From: Chlorella sp. KRBP
Lineage: Eukaryota; Chlorophyta; Trebouxiophyceae; Chlorellales; Chlorellaceae
DNA length: 64,000 bases
Direction of reading: 5' to 3'
Assembly (NCBI GenBank): GCA_004335735.1
Contig: QAXK01000587.1
Location: forward strand, 1 to 64,000
The notes below the pieces were generated by a model, which worked only from the letters and a program-made list of their open reading frames with translations, made no database searches and was not told where the DNA came from. The translations under genes and the position numbers were made by a program. This document shows positions 45,233 to 56,700 of the stretch, piece after piece (positions within the stretch are counted from its first letter, which is position 1; each line of letters begins with the position of its first letter).

Positions 45233-45428
45233 AGTTGCGCAGGCTGCGCGAGGTGCGGCTTCGGCGCTCTGGCGAGTGAACGAAGCGCGTGAGATTGCCG
45301 CGCGTCTACTTGCTGCTGCTTCGTGTGTGCATTTGTGCGCGCTCTCGCTCGCTGCGGCTTCGCGTGCACGATGCAACCCTTGGAAGGGGAGACAATCGCC
45401 ACAACGCAATCGCCACAACGCCTTCACA

Positions 45429-48400
45429 TCACAGCACGTTGGCGGTGCGCACAGTCTTGGATGTCACGCCCAGCGGTCCCAGCACGGCCGCCTGCACGTG
45501 GTGGGTGCGTGACGCCACGCGCACACATCACAGTACCGCACGTACCGCCTCATGCCGCCATGCGTCCCCAACTTGTTGGCCTGCCCCCACGCACCTGCAC
45601 CAGCGGCACCAGCTTGCCCTGTGTCTCCAGGTACAGCGCCAGGCGGTGCGAGTCCAGGCTGAACACCTGATGCGTCACCTGCGAGCGCGTGCAGTGTGGT
45701 GCAGCACCAGCAGTCAGCGCTCGCCATTGTGCACCCTCCCACTCCCTCCTTCTCTAAAGCCTTCCGCACCCTCACCCTGTCTGTGGGCAGCAGGCGCGCC
45801 TGGTCCAAGTCATGTTGCCAGGTGCCACTGAGCACCACCACCCGGACGCCCTGGCCCGCTTCCCCCTCTGCACCACCAGCGCTGCCGGGTGCAGCGGCAG
45901 GGCGAGGAGGGATCTCCTGCATTGCCTCCAGCACCAGCTGCTTGACGCGCGCCAGGCCTGGGTCGTCCAGGCTAGGCCGCATCACAGCCGTGGTCAGGTC
46001 CACCTGCAACAGGAAGCGGCAGCCACAAATGGGAAAAGAGACCTGCGCTCAGGTGCAAACGCTCAAAGTAGCACCACTGAGGGCCATACCACAGCCAAAG
46101 GACGCAAGGGCCGCACCTGTGGGCAGAAGGCCAGCACGTGTGTGGCCAGGGGCGCAAAGAGCAGCGCAGCCGTGGCGCCCATTGAGTCACCCAGCATCAC
46201 CACGTGGCGGTACTGCCGCGTGTACCGCTCCAGCCGCTGCCTGTAGTACTGCACGCTGCCAGTTCCTCCGTCATGGTGGTGCTGCTGATCGGGTGATGCG
46301 GGCGTGGTGGAGCCGTACCACTGGCGGGCGGGGTCCACCACAAACAGCACGTCAAACGCCCTGCGCACGCACGCACGCGGGGCACGGCGCATGTGTGGGC
46401 CGGGCCGGTCAAGCCCAAGCGCCTGTGTCGTGTGCTGCCAGAGCTGTGTGCCCGTCCCACCCCACCACACACGCTCACTTCTCCTCGGGGGTCTTTGCCG
46501 TGCGGTACAGTCGCCCCAGCAGGCCGCCCCAGTTGGGCTGGCCAGGTGCAGACCCAAAGGCAACCACCAGCACTGGCTGCAGACGAGACAAAGCAAGCGT
46601 TGACAGGCGTTTGGTTTCGCCCTGCATCAACCATGCCAGTGTTTGATGCAGCATCCACTCGTGCTCGCTGCGTGGCTGTCCCACTACTGCATGCAAAGCG
46701 CACCTGGCGTGGCATGTCAGGGTGGAGGTGGTCCCCAGCGTGAGGCTCCCTGGGCCCACCTTGGCCCACCAGCACACACAGGGACTGCGCGGCCAGAGGG
46801 CTGGGAGCCAGCTTGAAGTAGCCCGGTCCCGCACCCGCCACCTCGCTCACCTGCAGCACCATCATGCATGCACGTGGGTAGCACAGCAGCAGCACTCACT
46901 GATCCGCACGGTGGCAGCAACCATTGCAAACAAACCAACGCACCTTGAGCGCTGCAGCCGTGATGAGCTGGCTAACCACCTCCAGGTCGCCCACGCCCTG
47001 TTGCTGCACCTGCCGCACGTCAAGGCCCACCACCGCCTTGAGCGGCGGGGAGCCTGGCCCACCACCCGCACCAGGTATTTGTGGCCCTGCTGATGTAGAT
47101 GTCGCCGCTGCTGAGACAGGGACGAGCATCTTCCACTTGCTAGCCCCGTCGCCACCGCTGGTGGTCGCCCCGCCGCTGCCATGTCCCCCCGCAGTGCCAA
47201 GTGTTCCAGGCCGCGTGCGGGCGTGCAGGTCCTGCAGCAGTCCCCGCACCGCCTCTGCGCTCAGGCCTGGGTTGCCCTCCAGCCACACCTGCCTGAGACT
47301 AGGCAGGGCGGCCAGCAGCCCTGCTGGCAGGTCAGTGAGGTGGTTGCCGTAGAGCCACAGCTTCTCCAGGCTGGCCAGCTGCGTCATGTGCTGAGGGAGG
47401 GCTTGCAGCTGGTTGTCGGCCAGCGACAGCTGCTTGAGCGCCTGCGCGCCACCAGGTGAGAGAGGACAGCCGTGAGCACAGTTGTGGACAGGGATCAGCA
47501 ATGCGCAGCACGCAGCCAGTGCGCATGTTGTGCCAGCAACGTCCACATGAAGGGGCGTACCTTGAGGTGGCAGAGCTCCTCTGGCAGCTCCGTGATGCAG
47601 TTGCCCTGAAGCCACAGTTCCTGGAGCGAAGTGAGCCCAGAGACGGTGCGGGGCAGTGACGTGATTTGGTTGCCGTTGAGGGCCAGCTTGCGCAGGGACC
47701 TTAGGGCGCCCAGGCCCTCCGGCACCTGCAGCCACGGCACAGGGGCGGAGGTGCGCTGCTTGCGGCACAGCCCTGCCCCACCTTAGCAGGTGATTGAACA
47801 CCACTTGGCACAGCCCCCCCTCTGGCACCCTGTGGCCCCACCTGTGTGAGCGTGTTGCCCGCCACAGCCAAGTCCTCCAGCTGTCCCATGCCGTCCCACA
47901 CGTGTGCCGGCAGCGTGCTGAGCTGGTTGCCGGACAGAGACAACTGGCGCAGCGCTGTGAGGGCTGACAGGTGGGACGGCAGGGAGGTGAGCAGGTTGCC
48001 GTGCAGCCACAGGCCCTGCACGCACCACCGCTCGTGGCTGCTCACCGCTCGTGGCTGCTCACACCATCACGCTCACGCCACATGGGTTCTTGAGCTGCTC
48101 CGCTGCCTGCCTCAGCCCATAGTGTCCCATCCCTGTCCCTGTAGATTGTCGGCCCCAGCCCCAACCCCTGCACACACACCTCGAGCTTGACCATGCTGCC
48201 GATGCTGTCAGGCAGGCTCTCCAGCCGGTTGCCCGCCAGGCCCAGACGCTTGAGCCCTGACAACACGCCAATGTCCTCGGGCAGGCTCGCGATGCGGTTG
48301 CCAGCCAGTGACAAATCCTGCGGGCCATGAGTGTCATCGCTGTGTGGGACCACATGGCGTCACATCCCCACATGCACACCCGGGTGCGCCAAGCATCCCC

Positions 48401-48766
48401 ACCAACACGCACCTCGAGAGCTGAGCCCAGGCCGAGCACGGCGCGAGGGAGGTGCGTGAGCTGGCAGTCGGTCAGGTCCAGCCGCCCAGAGCCCTCCGCC
48501 AAGGCCAGCTTGACGCGCAACTGCATGCCCAGGCCACCATCGTACTCTTCAACCTCCCCAGCGTGCTCCTCGGGGTGGTCCACCAACGCAGCGGCGCAGC
48601 GCGCGCGGTCGGCGTGTTGAGGCCTCGGCGTGCTGCTGGATGGCACAGGTGCTGCGTTGTGCCTCCATAGCCGCAGAGGCACCTGCAGTGGCCGCTGGTG
48701 GATGACCATCGCGCTGCTGCTGCCTGCGCCAAAGCGTTGGGACATCGCTCCGCCACGGTGCGCCAT
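45429..48766 (-). CDS. Leucine-rich-repeat protein fused to a GDSMG serine-hydrolase-like domain
   Basis: Exons (5' to 3'): 48766-48413, 48317-48180, 48015-47842, 47725-47561, 47441-46944, 46850-46704, 46576-46479, 46360-46117, 46003-45776, 45678-45595, 45491-45429; 730 residues. Residues about 90-360 hold ten or so short LRRs of the LPxx(I/L)xxLxxLxxLxLxxNxL type, for example LAGNRIASLPEDIGVLSGLK. After a Gly/Ser linker (about 375-415) comes a second domain: VLVVAFGSAPGQPNWGGLL, FDVLFVVDPARQWYG, YRHVVMLGDSMGATAALLF (candidate nucleophile Ser about 584) and RVVVLSGTWQHDLDQARLL (possible catalytic-acid region). LTSLDSH-like VFSLDSHRLALYL gives a possible His. It looks like an alpha/beta-hydrolase fold used in lipid or polysaccharide chemistry, but I do not recognise a named family. 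No signal peptide is seen; a cytosolic protein is inferred. Confidence 0.82.
48027..48062. repeat. 17-base-period tandem duplication in an intron
   Basis: accgctcgtggctgctcac occurs at 48027-48045 and again at 48044-48062, inside the intron 48016-48179 of the LRR-hydrolase gene. Confidence 0.8.
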
Positions 48767-48776
48767 CGCGACGAGA

Positions 48777-48989
48777 TCACTTGCGGAGCTTGGACGTTAG
48801 CTTCTTGAACAGCGGCACGCTGATGATCGGCTCGCTGGCTTTGCCTGTGGCGCCTGGCAGCGCCTTCGTGACGGGCGGCTGCTGCGGCCGGTCCGGCTTG
48901 GGGCTGCCTCCGATCGCTTTGCTGAGCCTGCTGTCCAGGTATGTGAGCAGCAGAGCACCGGCTGCAACTCCAGCGACAAGCTGCCACAT
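48777..48989 (-). CDS. Small single-exon membrane protein, 70 residues
   Basis: An intronless frame: MWQLVAGVAAGALLLTYLDS supplies an N-terminal membrane helix, then a Pro/Lys-rich middle (IGGSPKPDRPQQPPVTKALP) and a basic C-terminus (PLFKKLTSKLRK) ending in a stop at 48777. It sits 10 bases upstream of the LRR-hydrolase start on the same strand. Orientation with a positive C-terminus suggests the tail is cytosolic or in an organelle matrix. The family is not recognised. An upstream in-frame ATG at 49094 would add 35 Arg/Cys-rich residues that look like non-coding translation, or just possibly a targeting peptide. Confidence 0.55.
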   Translation of the reverse strand: MWQLVAGVAAGALLLTYLDSRLSKAIGGSPKPDRPQQPPVTKALPGATGKASEPIISVPLFKKLTSKLRK

Positions 48990-49177
48990 TGGTGGGAGGC
49001 AGGTTGTGGCGTGGGCGGGCGGGGAAGTGATTGCATGCCGACACAATGCACCACGCGCGAGAGCACGTATCACAGCTCTCAGGCACACCTGCATAACTCC
49101 TGCATCCTACACCATCCTGCTGCTGTACAAACGACGATATGTTTTTACGGACCGGGATTAAATACATAATGTACACG

Positions 49178-51271
49178 CTACGCTGCTGCGAGCTGCTGCG
49201 GCGACGGAGGGCCCAGGGGCGGCCACACGCTGTCCACGCCTTCCATGCTGCTCATGCTGTTGATGCTGCTCATGCTCTGCTGCAGCGCCAGGTTCTGCCG
49301 CTGCACAAAGAGGTCAAAGTTGAGCAGCTCCGCGGCGTCCGTGGGGCGAGCGTTGGGCAGCACCTGCAGGCAGCGCACCAGCACCTGCTGCAGCGCGGGC
49401 GAGGTGGCCACGTGCGCGTCCGCCAGCTCCTGCAGCACGCTGAGCGCAGGCGGGTGCAGCTTGAGGTAGGACTCGCGCTCGCGGTGTGAGTCTGGGCTCT
49501 GCAGCCGCGCCATGACCACCTGCACGGGACGACGAGCGCTCATTGCATCAGATGAGCTGTAGGGCAAGGTGTGACGGCAGTAGCCCTCCGTGTCAGTGGC
49601 ATGCACCAGGCACCCTCACCGCAATGTCGGGCAGGTGTCCCAGGAGCAGCTGCACCAGCATGACGCCCAGGCTCCACAGGTCACTGGTCATGCCTGCCTT
49701 GCCCGTGCCGTGCCGCAGCGCCTCAGGGGACGCGTACTCGGGGCTGTACCTGCGGCCACACACCATACGCCGCACGCACCATACTACTAGGCGTCAGGGA
49801 CCCCTGGCAAAACAAGCCCGCACGCGGCCTCCTTCCATGTGCGTCCGTCAAGGCTCGCGTGCCGTACCCGAAGCCAGCCACGAAGTAGTGGAGCTGCTGG
49901 CGGCCCTTCTCACGCGTGGTGCCAAAGTCGCCCAGCTTGAGCACCACCCTCCGGCGGCCGCCACTGCTGCGCCTGGGCTCCACGTTGATGAACACATTGG
50001 CGGGCTTGATGTCCTGCGGGGTGTGGCGCAACACACCACATGCGGCCAGAATTCTGTCACCATGCGATGTGACAATCTTGAGCCCTGCTGAGCCCAGGCG
50101 GCCTCTTGCAACATGAAAGGCAGTCAAGGCGCTGGCTCACCCCGTGTGTGAGCCCAGCCCTGTGCATGGTTGCCAGGCCCTTGACCACGTGGTGCGCCAC
50201 GCGTGCCACCTGAGACTCGCTCATGCGGCCCCCCGCCAGCACCCGCAGCTCCCGCGGGGCACGGGGGAAGGGCGCGGGTGCGGGCGCGGGTGCTGCCGCC
50301 GGCTGCACTGTAGGTGCTCCTGGTGCCCCACTGGGCACTGTTGCCACTGGTGGTGAGGGCAGGGGCACAGTGCTGCTCAAGATGGCGCCGGCAGCGCCAG
50401 CTGTGGGCGTGGGAGAAGGTGGCTGGAGGTGGGGCACGTGCGTGAGCACGTTCTGCTGGTCCACGCACGACTGCAGGTCGCCACCGTTGCAGAACTCGCT
50501 GATGATGGTGAAGGTGGTGCGCGACTTGTAGTGCCCCAGCAGCTGCACCAGGTACCTGCGTGCGGCGGCAGCATGGCCACCAGGCAGTTGCTGCAGCCTG
50601 GCGGCAGGAGCACGAGTGTGCCTTTGGGAAGGGAGAAATCACTTACTTGCTGTCCTGCAGCTGGGTGGCGTGGTCCGCGAAGCTGGTCCACTCGTTGGCC
50701 ATAGCGGCAAACTTGAACATGTCCAGCTCGTCCGTCTCAGGGTCACGGAACTGACTCATCTGCACACGCAGGTGGCAGGGCGTCAAGCAGGCGAGGAGGT
50801 CACAGCGTAGACAGTGTGCGAGGCTGAGGCAGGGATGTAGCATTGGGAGGCCAAGCGTGCTGGGGGGTCGCGCACCTTGCACACGACGAGGCGTTCGCTG
50901 CCGGCAGGGGCCTGCGCAGGGGCCAGGTCCGCGAGTGGGACGACGTAGTTGCTGGTGGCGCCACGCTGCTGCTCCAGCAGTGCGCCTTGAGGCCCGAAGA
51001 AGGGCACGCTGTGCACGGCCACGTGGTCGGCGCACCGGTACCCCTGCGGCAGGTCCTCCCACTCGCAGTCCTCCTCCTCGTCTGTGGCCTCCTCCAGGGA
51101 GCTCTCAGCGCAGCCCTGGGGCGCCCCGCTCGCCATGCCGTTGGTGACGAGGTCGGCCACCCATGAGGCCTTGGCAAAGTCCAGCGGTGCGCCTGCGCTT
51201 GCCGCGTGCTTGTGCGTGTGCGGCTCTCTGCGCCTCTGCGGCATCCTGCGGCCAGGCGTGCCATCAGCCAT
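49178..51271 (-). CDS. Divergent serine/threonine protein kinase
   Basis: Exons (5' to 3'): 51271-50876, 50759-50647, 50555-50141, 50013-49868, 49749-49620, 49519-49178; 513 residues. An acidic lead (EEATDEEEDCEWEDLPQGY) precedes a kinase fold. The N-lobe lacks an obvious glycine loop; RLVVCK is the best VAIK-Lys candidate. The hinge is IISEFCNGGDL. An Ala/Pro-rich insert of about 60 residues follows. The catalytic loop is THGDIKPANVFIN (HRD's Arg replaced by Gly). DFG is LGDFGTT, the activation-segment end is SPEYASPEA, then SDLWSLGVMLVQLLLG. The C-terminus has a Met/Ser stretch (ALQQSMSSINSMSSMEGVDS). HGD kinases have lost the Arg that docks an activating phosphate, so regulation may not need T-loop phosphorylation. 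An upstream in-frame Met at 51604 would extend the N-terminus. Confidence 0.85.
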
Positions 51272-51661
51272 ACTGCCATGCACGCACCTCTGCCAACCAG
51301 CGGCACCACAGAGGACAAGCTGGTGGCCTCTGCTGCCGTCCTCCGACGATTGTTGCTGACGATTGCGGACCGAAAGTGGCGTCGGAGGGCCGGCTCTGCA
51401 CACGGCATACGTCGGCAGCGCGCGAGCAGCGGCAACGTAAGAGCTGCAAGCCTTCCCGCTGGCGCGCACGCTGAAGCTCTCGTGAAACTCGCGGCCTGAC
51501 CTGCTCGGCGCTTGGGGGCGAGGTGCACGCTGGCACCGCGCCGTGAGAGCATTCCCTGCATTTGGCCGAGTGTGATGGCTCTCTTCTCCTCTCCTTTCCG
51601 CCAAAAGTTAGGGCTTGTGATGTGCCAGCGGTAGCGCAGCAAGCGCACGGCCAAAGTTGCG
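51272..51661. promoter_or_regulatory. Divergent intergenic region, kinase / OMA1-like
   Basis: 390 bases between the divergent starts. The kinase frame stays open upstream to 51604, so the kinase start could lie farther into this stretch. No other exon is seen. Confidence 0.35.
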
Positions 51662-53575
51662 ATGGCGTCGCCCCTGCTACTCAGACTGCTGCCTCGCGCC
51701 GCTCGGCGAGGTGCGATTGGGGTCCCTGAGCAGCGGGATCAAGAGGTGGAGCGGACCACAGGAGCGCGCACACTCCTCCTCGCAGGTGGCCAAGTGCTCC
51801 AGGACCATCACCTGATGCTGCAGCGTTGCAGCACCAACCAGGGGGCGGCAGACGCGGCAGCATCATGGCGCCGCACCGCGTCGTTCCGGACGGCCTACAC
51901 GGACAGCAGGTGCAGTCTGTGCTGTGTGCGCGGGTGAAGCGTGTCCATGCCTGTCTGCTCATGCAGTGGTCTGCTCCTCTATGTGCAGAGGATACAAGCA
52001 CTTTGACGGGGGAGGCACGAGCCGATGGGGCCTCGGTCCCCGGGGCGGGGCGGTGCTGGGAGTGCTGGCGCTGGGTGGAGGCGTGTACTACGTGAGCAGC
52101 ATCGAGACCGTGCCCTACACTGGCAGGAGGTGTGGTCTGGCGCAGCGTGAGGATGGGAACACAAGCACAGCACGGTGCGCAGCAGAGCCACGTGTGCCGC
52201 TCCTGCCTCGCAGGCACGCCATCATGTTTGTGTCTCAGGCACAGGAAAAGGCCATGGGCCGGGAGGTGTTCCAGCAGGTGAGCTCACAATCATTGATTGC
52301 TTGCACTCCACGATTGGCTGACGTTTGCCACGTGCACGCTGAGAGCTTGCCCCGCCTGCATGTGTGTGCGCTTGCGCAGCAAGTGCAAGAGGCCCTGGCC
52401 ACTGGCACGCTCGTCCCACCCAACCACCCGTACGCCCAGGTCGTCAGGAGGGTGGGCACTCAGGTGGCACAGGTCGCGTCACAAGGCGGCGGGGGAGGGC
52501 GCACCGACCACATGCGAGTGAGTACATGCCTCCCTGCCTGTGACGCCATTTCTCCTGGGCAGCATGCCAGCAACTGCCACAACTGCCACAACCACCGCAG
52601 GGGCTGGACTGGGAGTTTGCCGTGGTCAAGAACCCCGTGCCCAACGCCTTTGTGGTGCCGGGGGGCAAGGTGGTGGTGTTCTCCGGGCTGCTGGACCTGC
52701 TGGACTCAGAGGCTGAACTGGCGGCAGTGCTGGCCCATGAGACAGCCCATGTCCTGGCCCGGCATCACGTGCGTTCCTGGGCTCTCTATGGAACTGTTTG
52801 CCGCCCTGCTGCATGCCTTCACTCTGCGCAGGACTTGCGCATGAGAGCACACGTGGGTGCTGCGCGTGTAATGTGTGTGTGTGCAGGCGGAGCGCATCAG
52901 CACCATCAACACGTTTGCCATTGTGCGGCTGATCGTGCACGCGCTGTTTGGCTTTGGCCTGCCCTCGGGGGTCATGGTGCTGGCCGTGTTCCTGCCCTAC
53001 TCGCGGTAAGGCAGACGCCTCCTCCTCCTCATGCACACCTCCGCTAGCTGTCAGCTAGTAAGCAGCCTGCCCGCTAGCACCGCGTGCTACCACCGCGCCT
53101 ATGGTGCTGCTGCCGCACGCAGGTTGGCTGAGCACGAGGCGGACTCCATCGGCCTGCGCATCATGTCCAAGGCTTGCTACGACCCTGCTGCCATGCCCGT
53201 CATGCTGGGCAAGCTGCACGCAAAGGTGGGGAAAGGTGCTTGCATCTGAAGCTGCAGGCTGCTCGCCCTTCACCTTGACGCAACCTGCTGCTCAATCATG
53301 CGCTGTGCTTGCAGGAGCGGGCCATGGAGTCGCAGATGGGCGGCTCGGTCCCCGCCTTTCTGCGCACGCACCCGCTGACGGATGACCGCGTCCAGCGCGT
53401 ACGCGACCAGCTGCCACAGGTGCGCACACAGGCTCTGCTTTGCGCTGCGTAGGTTCATGTGTCCTGTGTGCAGACTTTGAGTTCCCCATGCTGCCCTCGC
53501 TGCCTGCAGGCGTACGAGTTGTACCGTGAGTCCCACTGTGGCAACGTCGCGGCGCGGTTCTTTGCCAACGGGTGA
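51662..53575 (+). CDS. OMA1: OMA1-like mitochondrial M48 metalloprotease
   Basis: Exons: 51662-51909, 51989-52129, 52214-52277, 52380-52517, 52601-52768, 52887-53005, 53123-53225, 53315-53419, 53510-53575; 383 residues. The N-terminus MASPLLLRLLPRAARRGAIG is a typical mitochondrial presequence. A membrane helix follows (GGAVLGVLALGGGVYYV). The M48 core reads NPVPNAFVVPGGKVVVFSGL, LAHETAHVLARHH (zinc His at about residues 243 and 247, Glu 244), then LAEHEADSIGLRIM with the third zinc ligand, and HPLTDDRVQRV. OMA1 is the stress-activated inner-membrane protease that cleaves OPA1 in animals and processes membrane proteins in fungi; plants keep a homologue involved in stress tolerance. Domain order and size match OMA1 rather than CAAX-prenyl protease. 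Confidence 0.92.
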
Positions 53576-53706
53576 TGCTAGCGCACGCAACCGGACCTTG
53601 TGGTGTAGGCAAGTGTACAGCAACTGCTTGGCAGCGTTGCAGTTGGCGCCTGCCAGCGTGCGGAAGCGCTTGTCAACGAAATAAGTGCAATGAGTACAAC
53701 GGCTCG

Positions 53707-56700
53707 TCACTCCTCGGACGCCAGTGCCAGCGCAATGCGCGTCTGGCTCCCCGCGTGCTGCACAAACATACGGCTGTGCGGGAGCCCCAAGCCACGTGCC
53801 ACGTCCACAGTCAGCACCCACTCGCGCTGTGCGGGCTCTGGCCACCCCGCCTCCAAGCCGTCCAGGGCAACGCTGTCACCCACATCCGATCCAGCCCCGG
53901 TCCAGTGCAGGGCAGCGTCCTCCTCCTCGCAGCAGAGCCTGGCCAGCGCGTGCTTGCTGGCCGCTGTCATGCACTCGGCGCGGCACACGTGCTCGTGCAG
54001 CTGCGCCACGCCATGCGGCTGGCACGATGTGAGCAGCGGGCTGCGTGTGCCCTGCAGCACGGCACTGATGAGGTCGCTGCACAGCTCAGGGCAACCGCTG
54101 GGGAGCCGCCGGCTCAGGGAGCAGCCCAGCACTGTCACCTGCAGCATGGTGGTGGCGGGGCAGGGAGCCTGCGTGACGCACTGTGGGGAAGCAAGGGCCC
54201 ACACTGGCCGACCACAGCCTCACACTGTCTGCACGACGAGATCACGTACCGCCTCTAGGTACTGCAGTTGGTCCAGCAGGTACTCGAGCTCATGGTCCTG
54301 GAAGCCTGCCAGCAGCCCTGCTGTCATGTGTTGCTGTGGCCGGACAGGGCTGAGCTGCGCCGGCCCACTGCTGCCTGTACCAGCGACGTGTGGTGGTGCG
54401 GCGGCCGGGGGCCGGCAGCTGGCACTGATCATGCCCTCAGCTAGCCTGCGGTGAAACAGGCACAGCAAGGCACATTGACGCGCGGCAGCACACCACCCAC
54501 CTCCCATCACGACCTTACAACTGCTGGCACGGGCAGGACAAACGAATCACGACAGCACGCGCCGAGCACGATACGTGCAGCCACAGGCGCCGTACCTCTG
54601 GAAGCGTTGGCAGAGGTCGGCCACTGGCCCCAGAGCCGCGGCCCCCGACCTGCCCAGCAGTGCGTGTGCTGCTGCCAGGCCCAGTGCCGTGAGCGTGTCT
54701 AGTGCGTCCCCAGGCGTCATGGTGTCCAGATCGTGCAGCACGCGCTCGCCCTCGAGCATAGGGTCCTGCTGGGGCTTCTGCTCCGCGGCAGGGCAGGGCG
54801 CCGTCACGTCCCACGCGTGCGCCCACCCGTCCGGGACGGCCTCATGGGGTGGCGCATGCACGCCGGTAGTGCTGGCGGGAGCAGCAGCGGCCTTGGCCGG
54901 TCTGACGAGCACACCAGCAGGCGTGGCAGCGGGCCGGTGAGTGGTGGCGGCTGTGGTCCGCCAGAGGCGCTGGCCCTCACACTGCTGCCAGGCAATGAAG
55001 TCCTGCAGGCACAGGGCACACGTTGCGAGCACCAGGTGTAGATGAGCAGCAACTGGTGGTTGCGGCGCCTGAGCCTCATCACGGCGCATGCCGGCGTCTA
55101 ACCGCAGTAATGGGACAGTGAGCACGAGTAGCGCGCACCTGCAGGACGGCCCCTGGGTTGGCTGCCTTGAAGGCGGCCATGTCGCTCATGAGCTCCTCAA
55201 GGGACAGCAACTGGCCCAGCCGCGCTGCAACACAACGCACACAGCACACCACCAAGTTGGCTGGCAGAGGGGCGTCAGAGCGTGGGCTGCACAGTGTGAA
55301 GAGCACGAGCAGGCACGTCACTCGTTGCTGTGCATGTGGGCCCGGCTGCCAGCAGCAGAGCTCACCTGGTGAGCCCGCCCCCACCTCCAGCCCCCCCTCC
55401 AGCGCACGCAGGCGCAGCAGCTGCTGCCCGCGCTCGCGCCACCGGTCCTCACTCCACACGGGCCGCACCTACACAGCGCACCATCCACCACCACAGTGCG
55501 ATCCATGAGCCCTCAACCCAAGACTCACAGCACGCCAGCACAGCCCCCTCAAGCCTCACCTGCAGGATTGGCACGCGCATGGGGCGGTCAGGGTGTGCCA
55601 GCAGGCCCATGGGTGGCCGCACCGCCGCACCCACGTCCACACCGCGAGGTGCCAGGACGTCCGACCCAACCATGAGCGCATCCTCGTCCTCACTCGCACT
55701 GTAGTACTCCTGGTCAGGCCCCCCTGTCCCTCCCCCTCCCCCTCCCGCTGAGCCCCATGACGTGGCGGGAGGTAGGGCCAGCGTGGCACCGCTGGAGGCG
55801 CCACCCTCCCTGCGGCGAGGTGGTGTGCCCCTCCCCGTGTCTTCCAATGGCAGCATCACCTCGTCCTCATCATCAGCCCCGCCCTCACACACCTTGTCTG
55901 CTGTGGCTGGCACGGCTGCTGAAGCGCGCCCATGGCTTGCGGCGCGCGTCATGCCGCCACTAGCGCAGGATGAGGGTGTCCGGTGGTGCTGCTCCTGCTG
56001 CTGCTGCCGTTCTGGTTGTTGGTGTTGCGGTGATGGCGGGTGCAGCCGCTTGATGCAGGCGTTGAGCACCAGCAGCTTTTGGTGCAGAAGGCTGCCCGAC
56101 AGCGGCTGGGGCACAGGAAGGCCCGCCAGTGTGGCGGGTGGTGGTGGAGCTGCGAGTGAGCCCTGCCCAAGCCTGTCTGGTGCGCAGTCCCTCACGTGCA
56201 TGGTGGGATGCGGGTGCCCCTCCTCCTCCTGGCCCCTCTCACACTCGCCCTCACTCTCACCCACAGGCAGCGGGACGCCCACCTCCCAGAAGTCCAGCCG
56301 CAGCGACCGAGTGAACCTGCGAACGCAACACGTGCGCCGCCAGCAACACAGAGCCGCTGACGTCCAGTCCACAGCCTGCAAGCGCCTACCTTCACCTGCA
56401 CCTTCTGTCCAGATTGTATTTAAGAGCTCACAGCACCAACATGACGGCACCCACCTTGCCCACAGCACTGCCAGTGCCCTAGGGTTGCCGCACATGAGCG
56501 CGTGCAGTGCCAGCCGCATCAGAGGGCTGTGCGCCGGCACCGTGCCCATGAGCAGCCGCTGCCCCGCGTCTCCACCTGCCAGCGCAGCACCAGAAACGCC
56601 TGCACCACGCGCACTGTTGCCCAGCGATGCACCCGCAATGCCCGTGCGCCCGCCCTGTGGCTGCCATATGTCCGCCAGGATGCTGCTCATAAGGGCCTCT

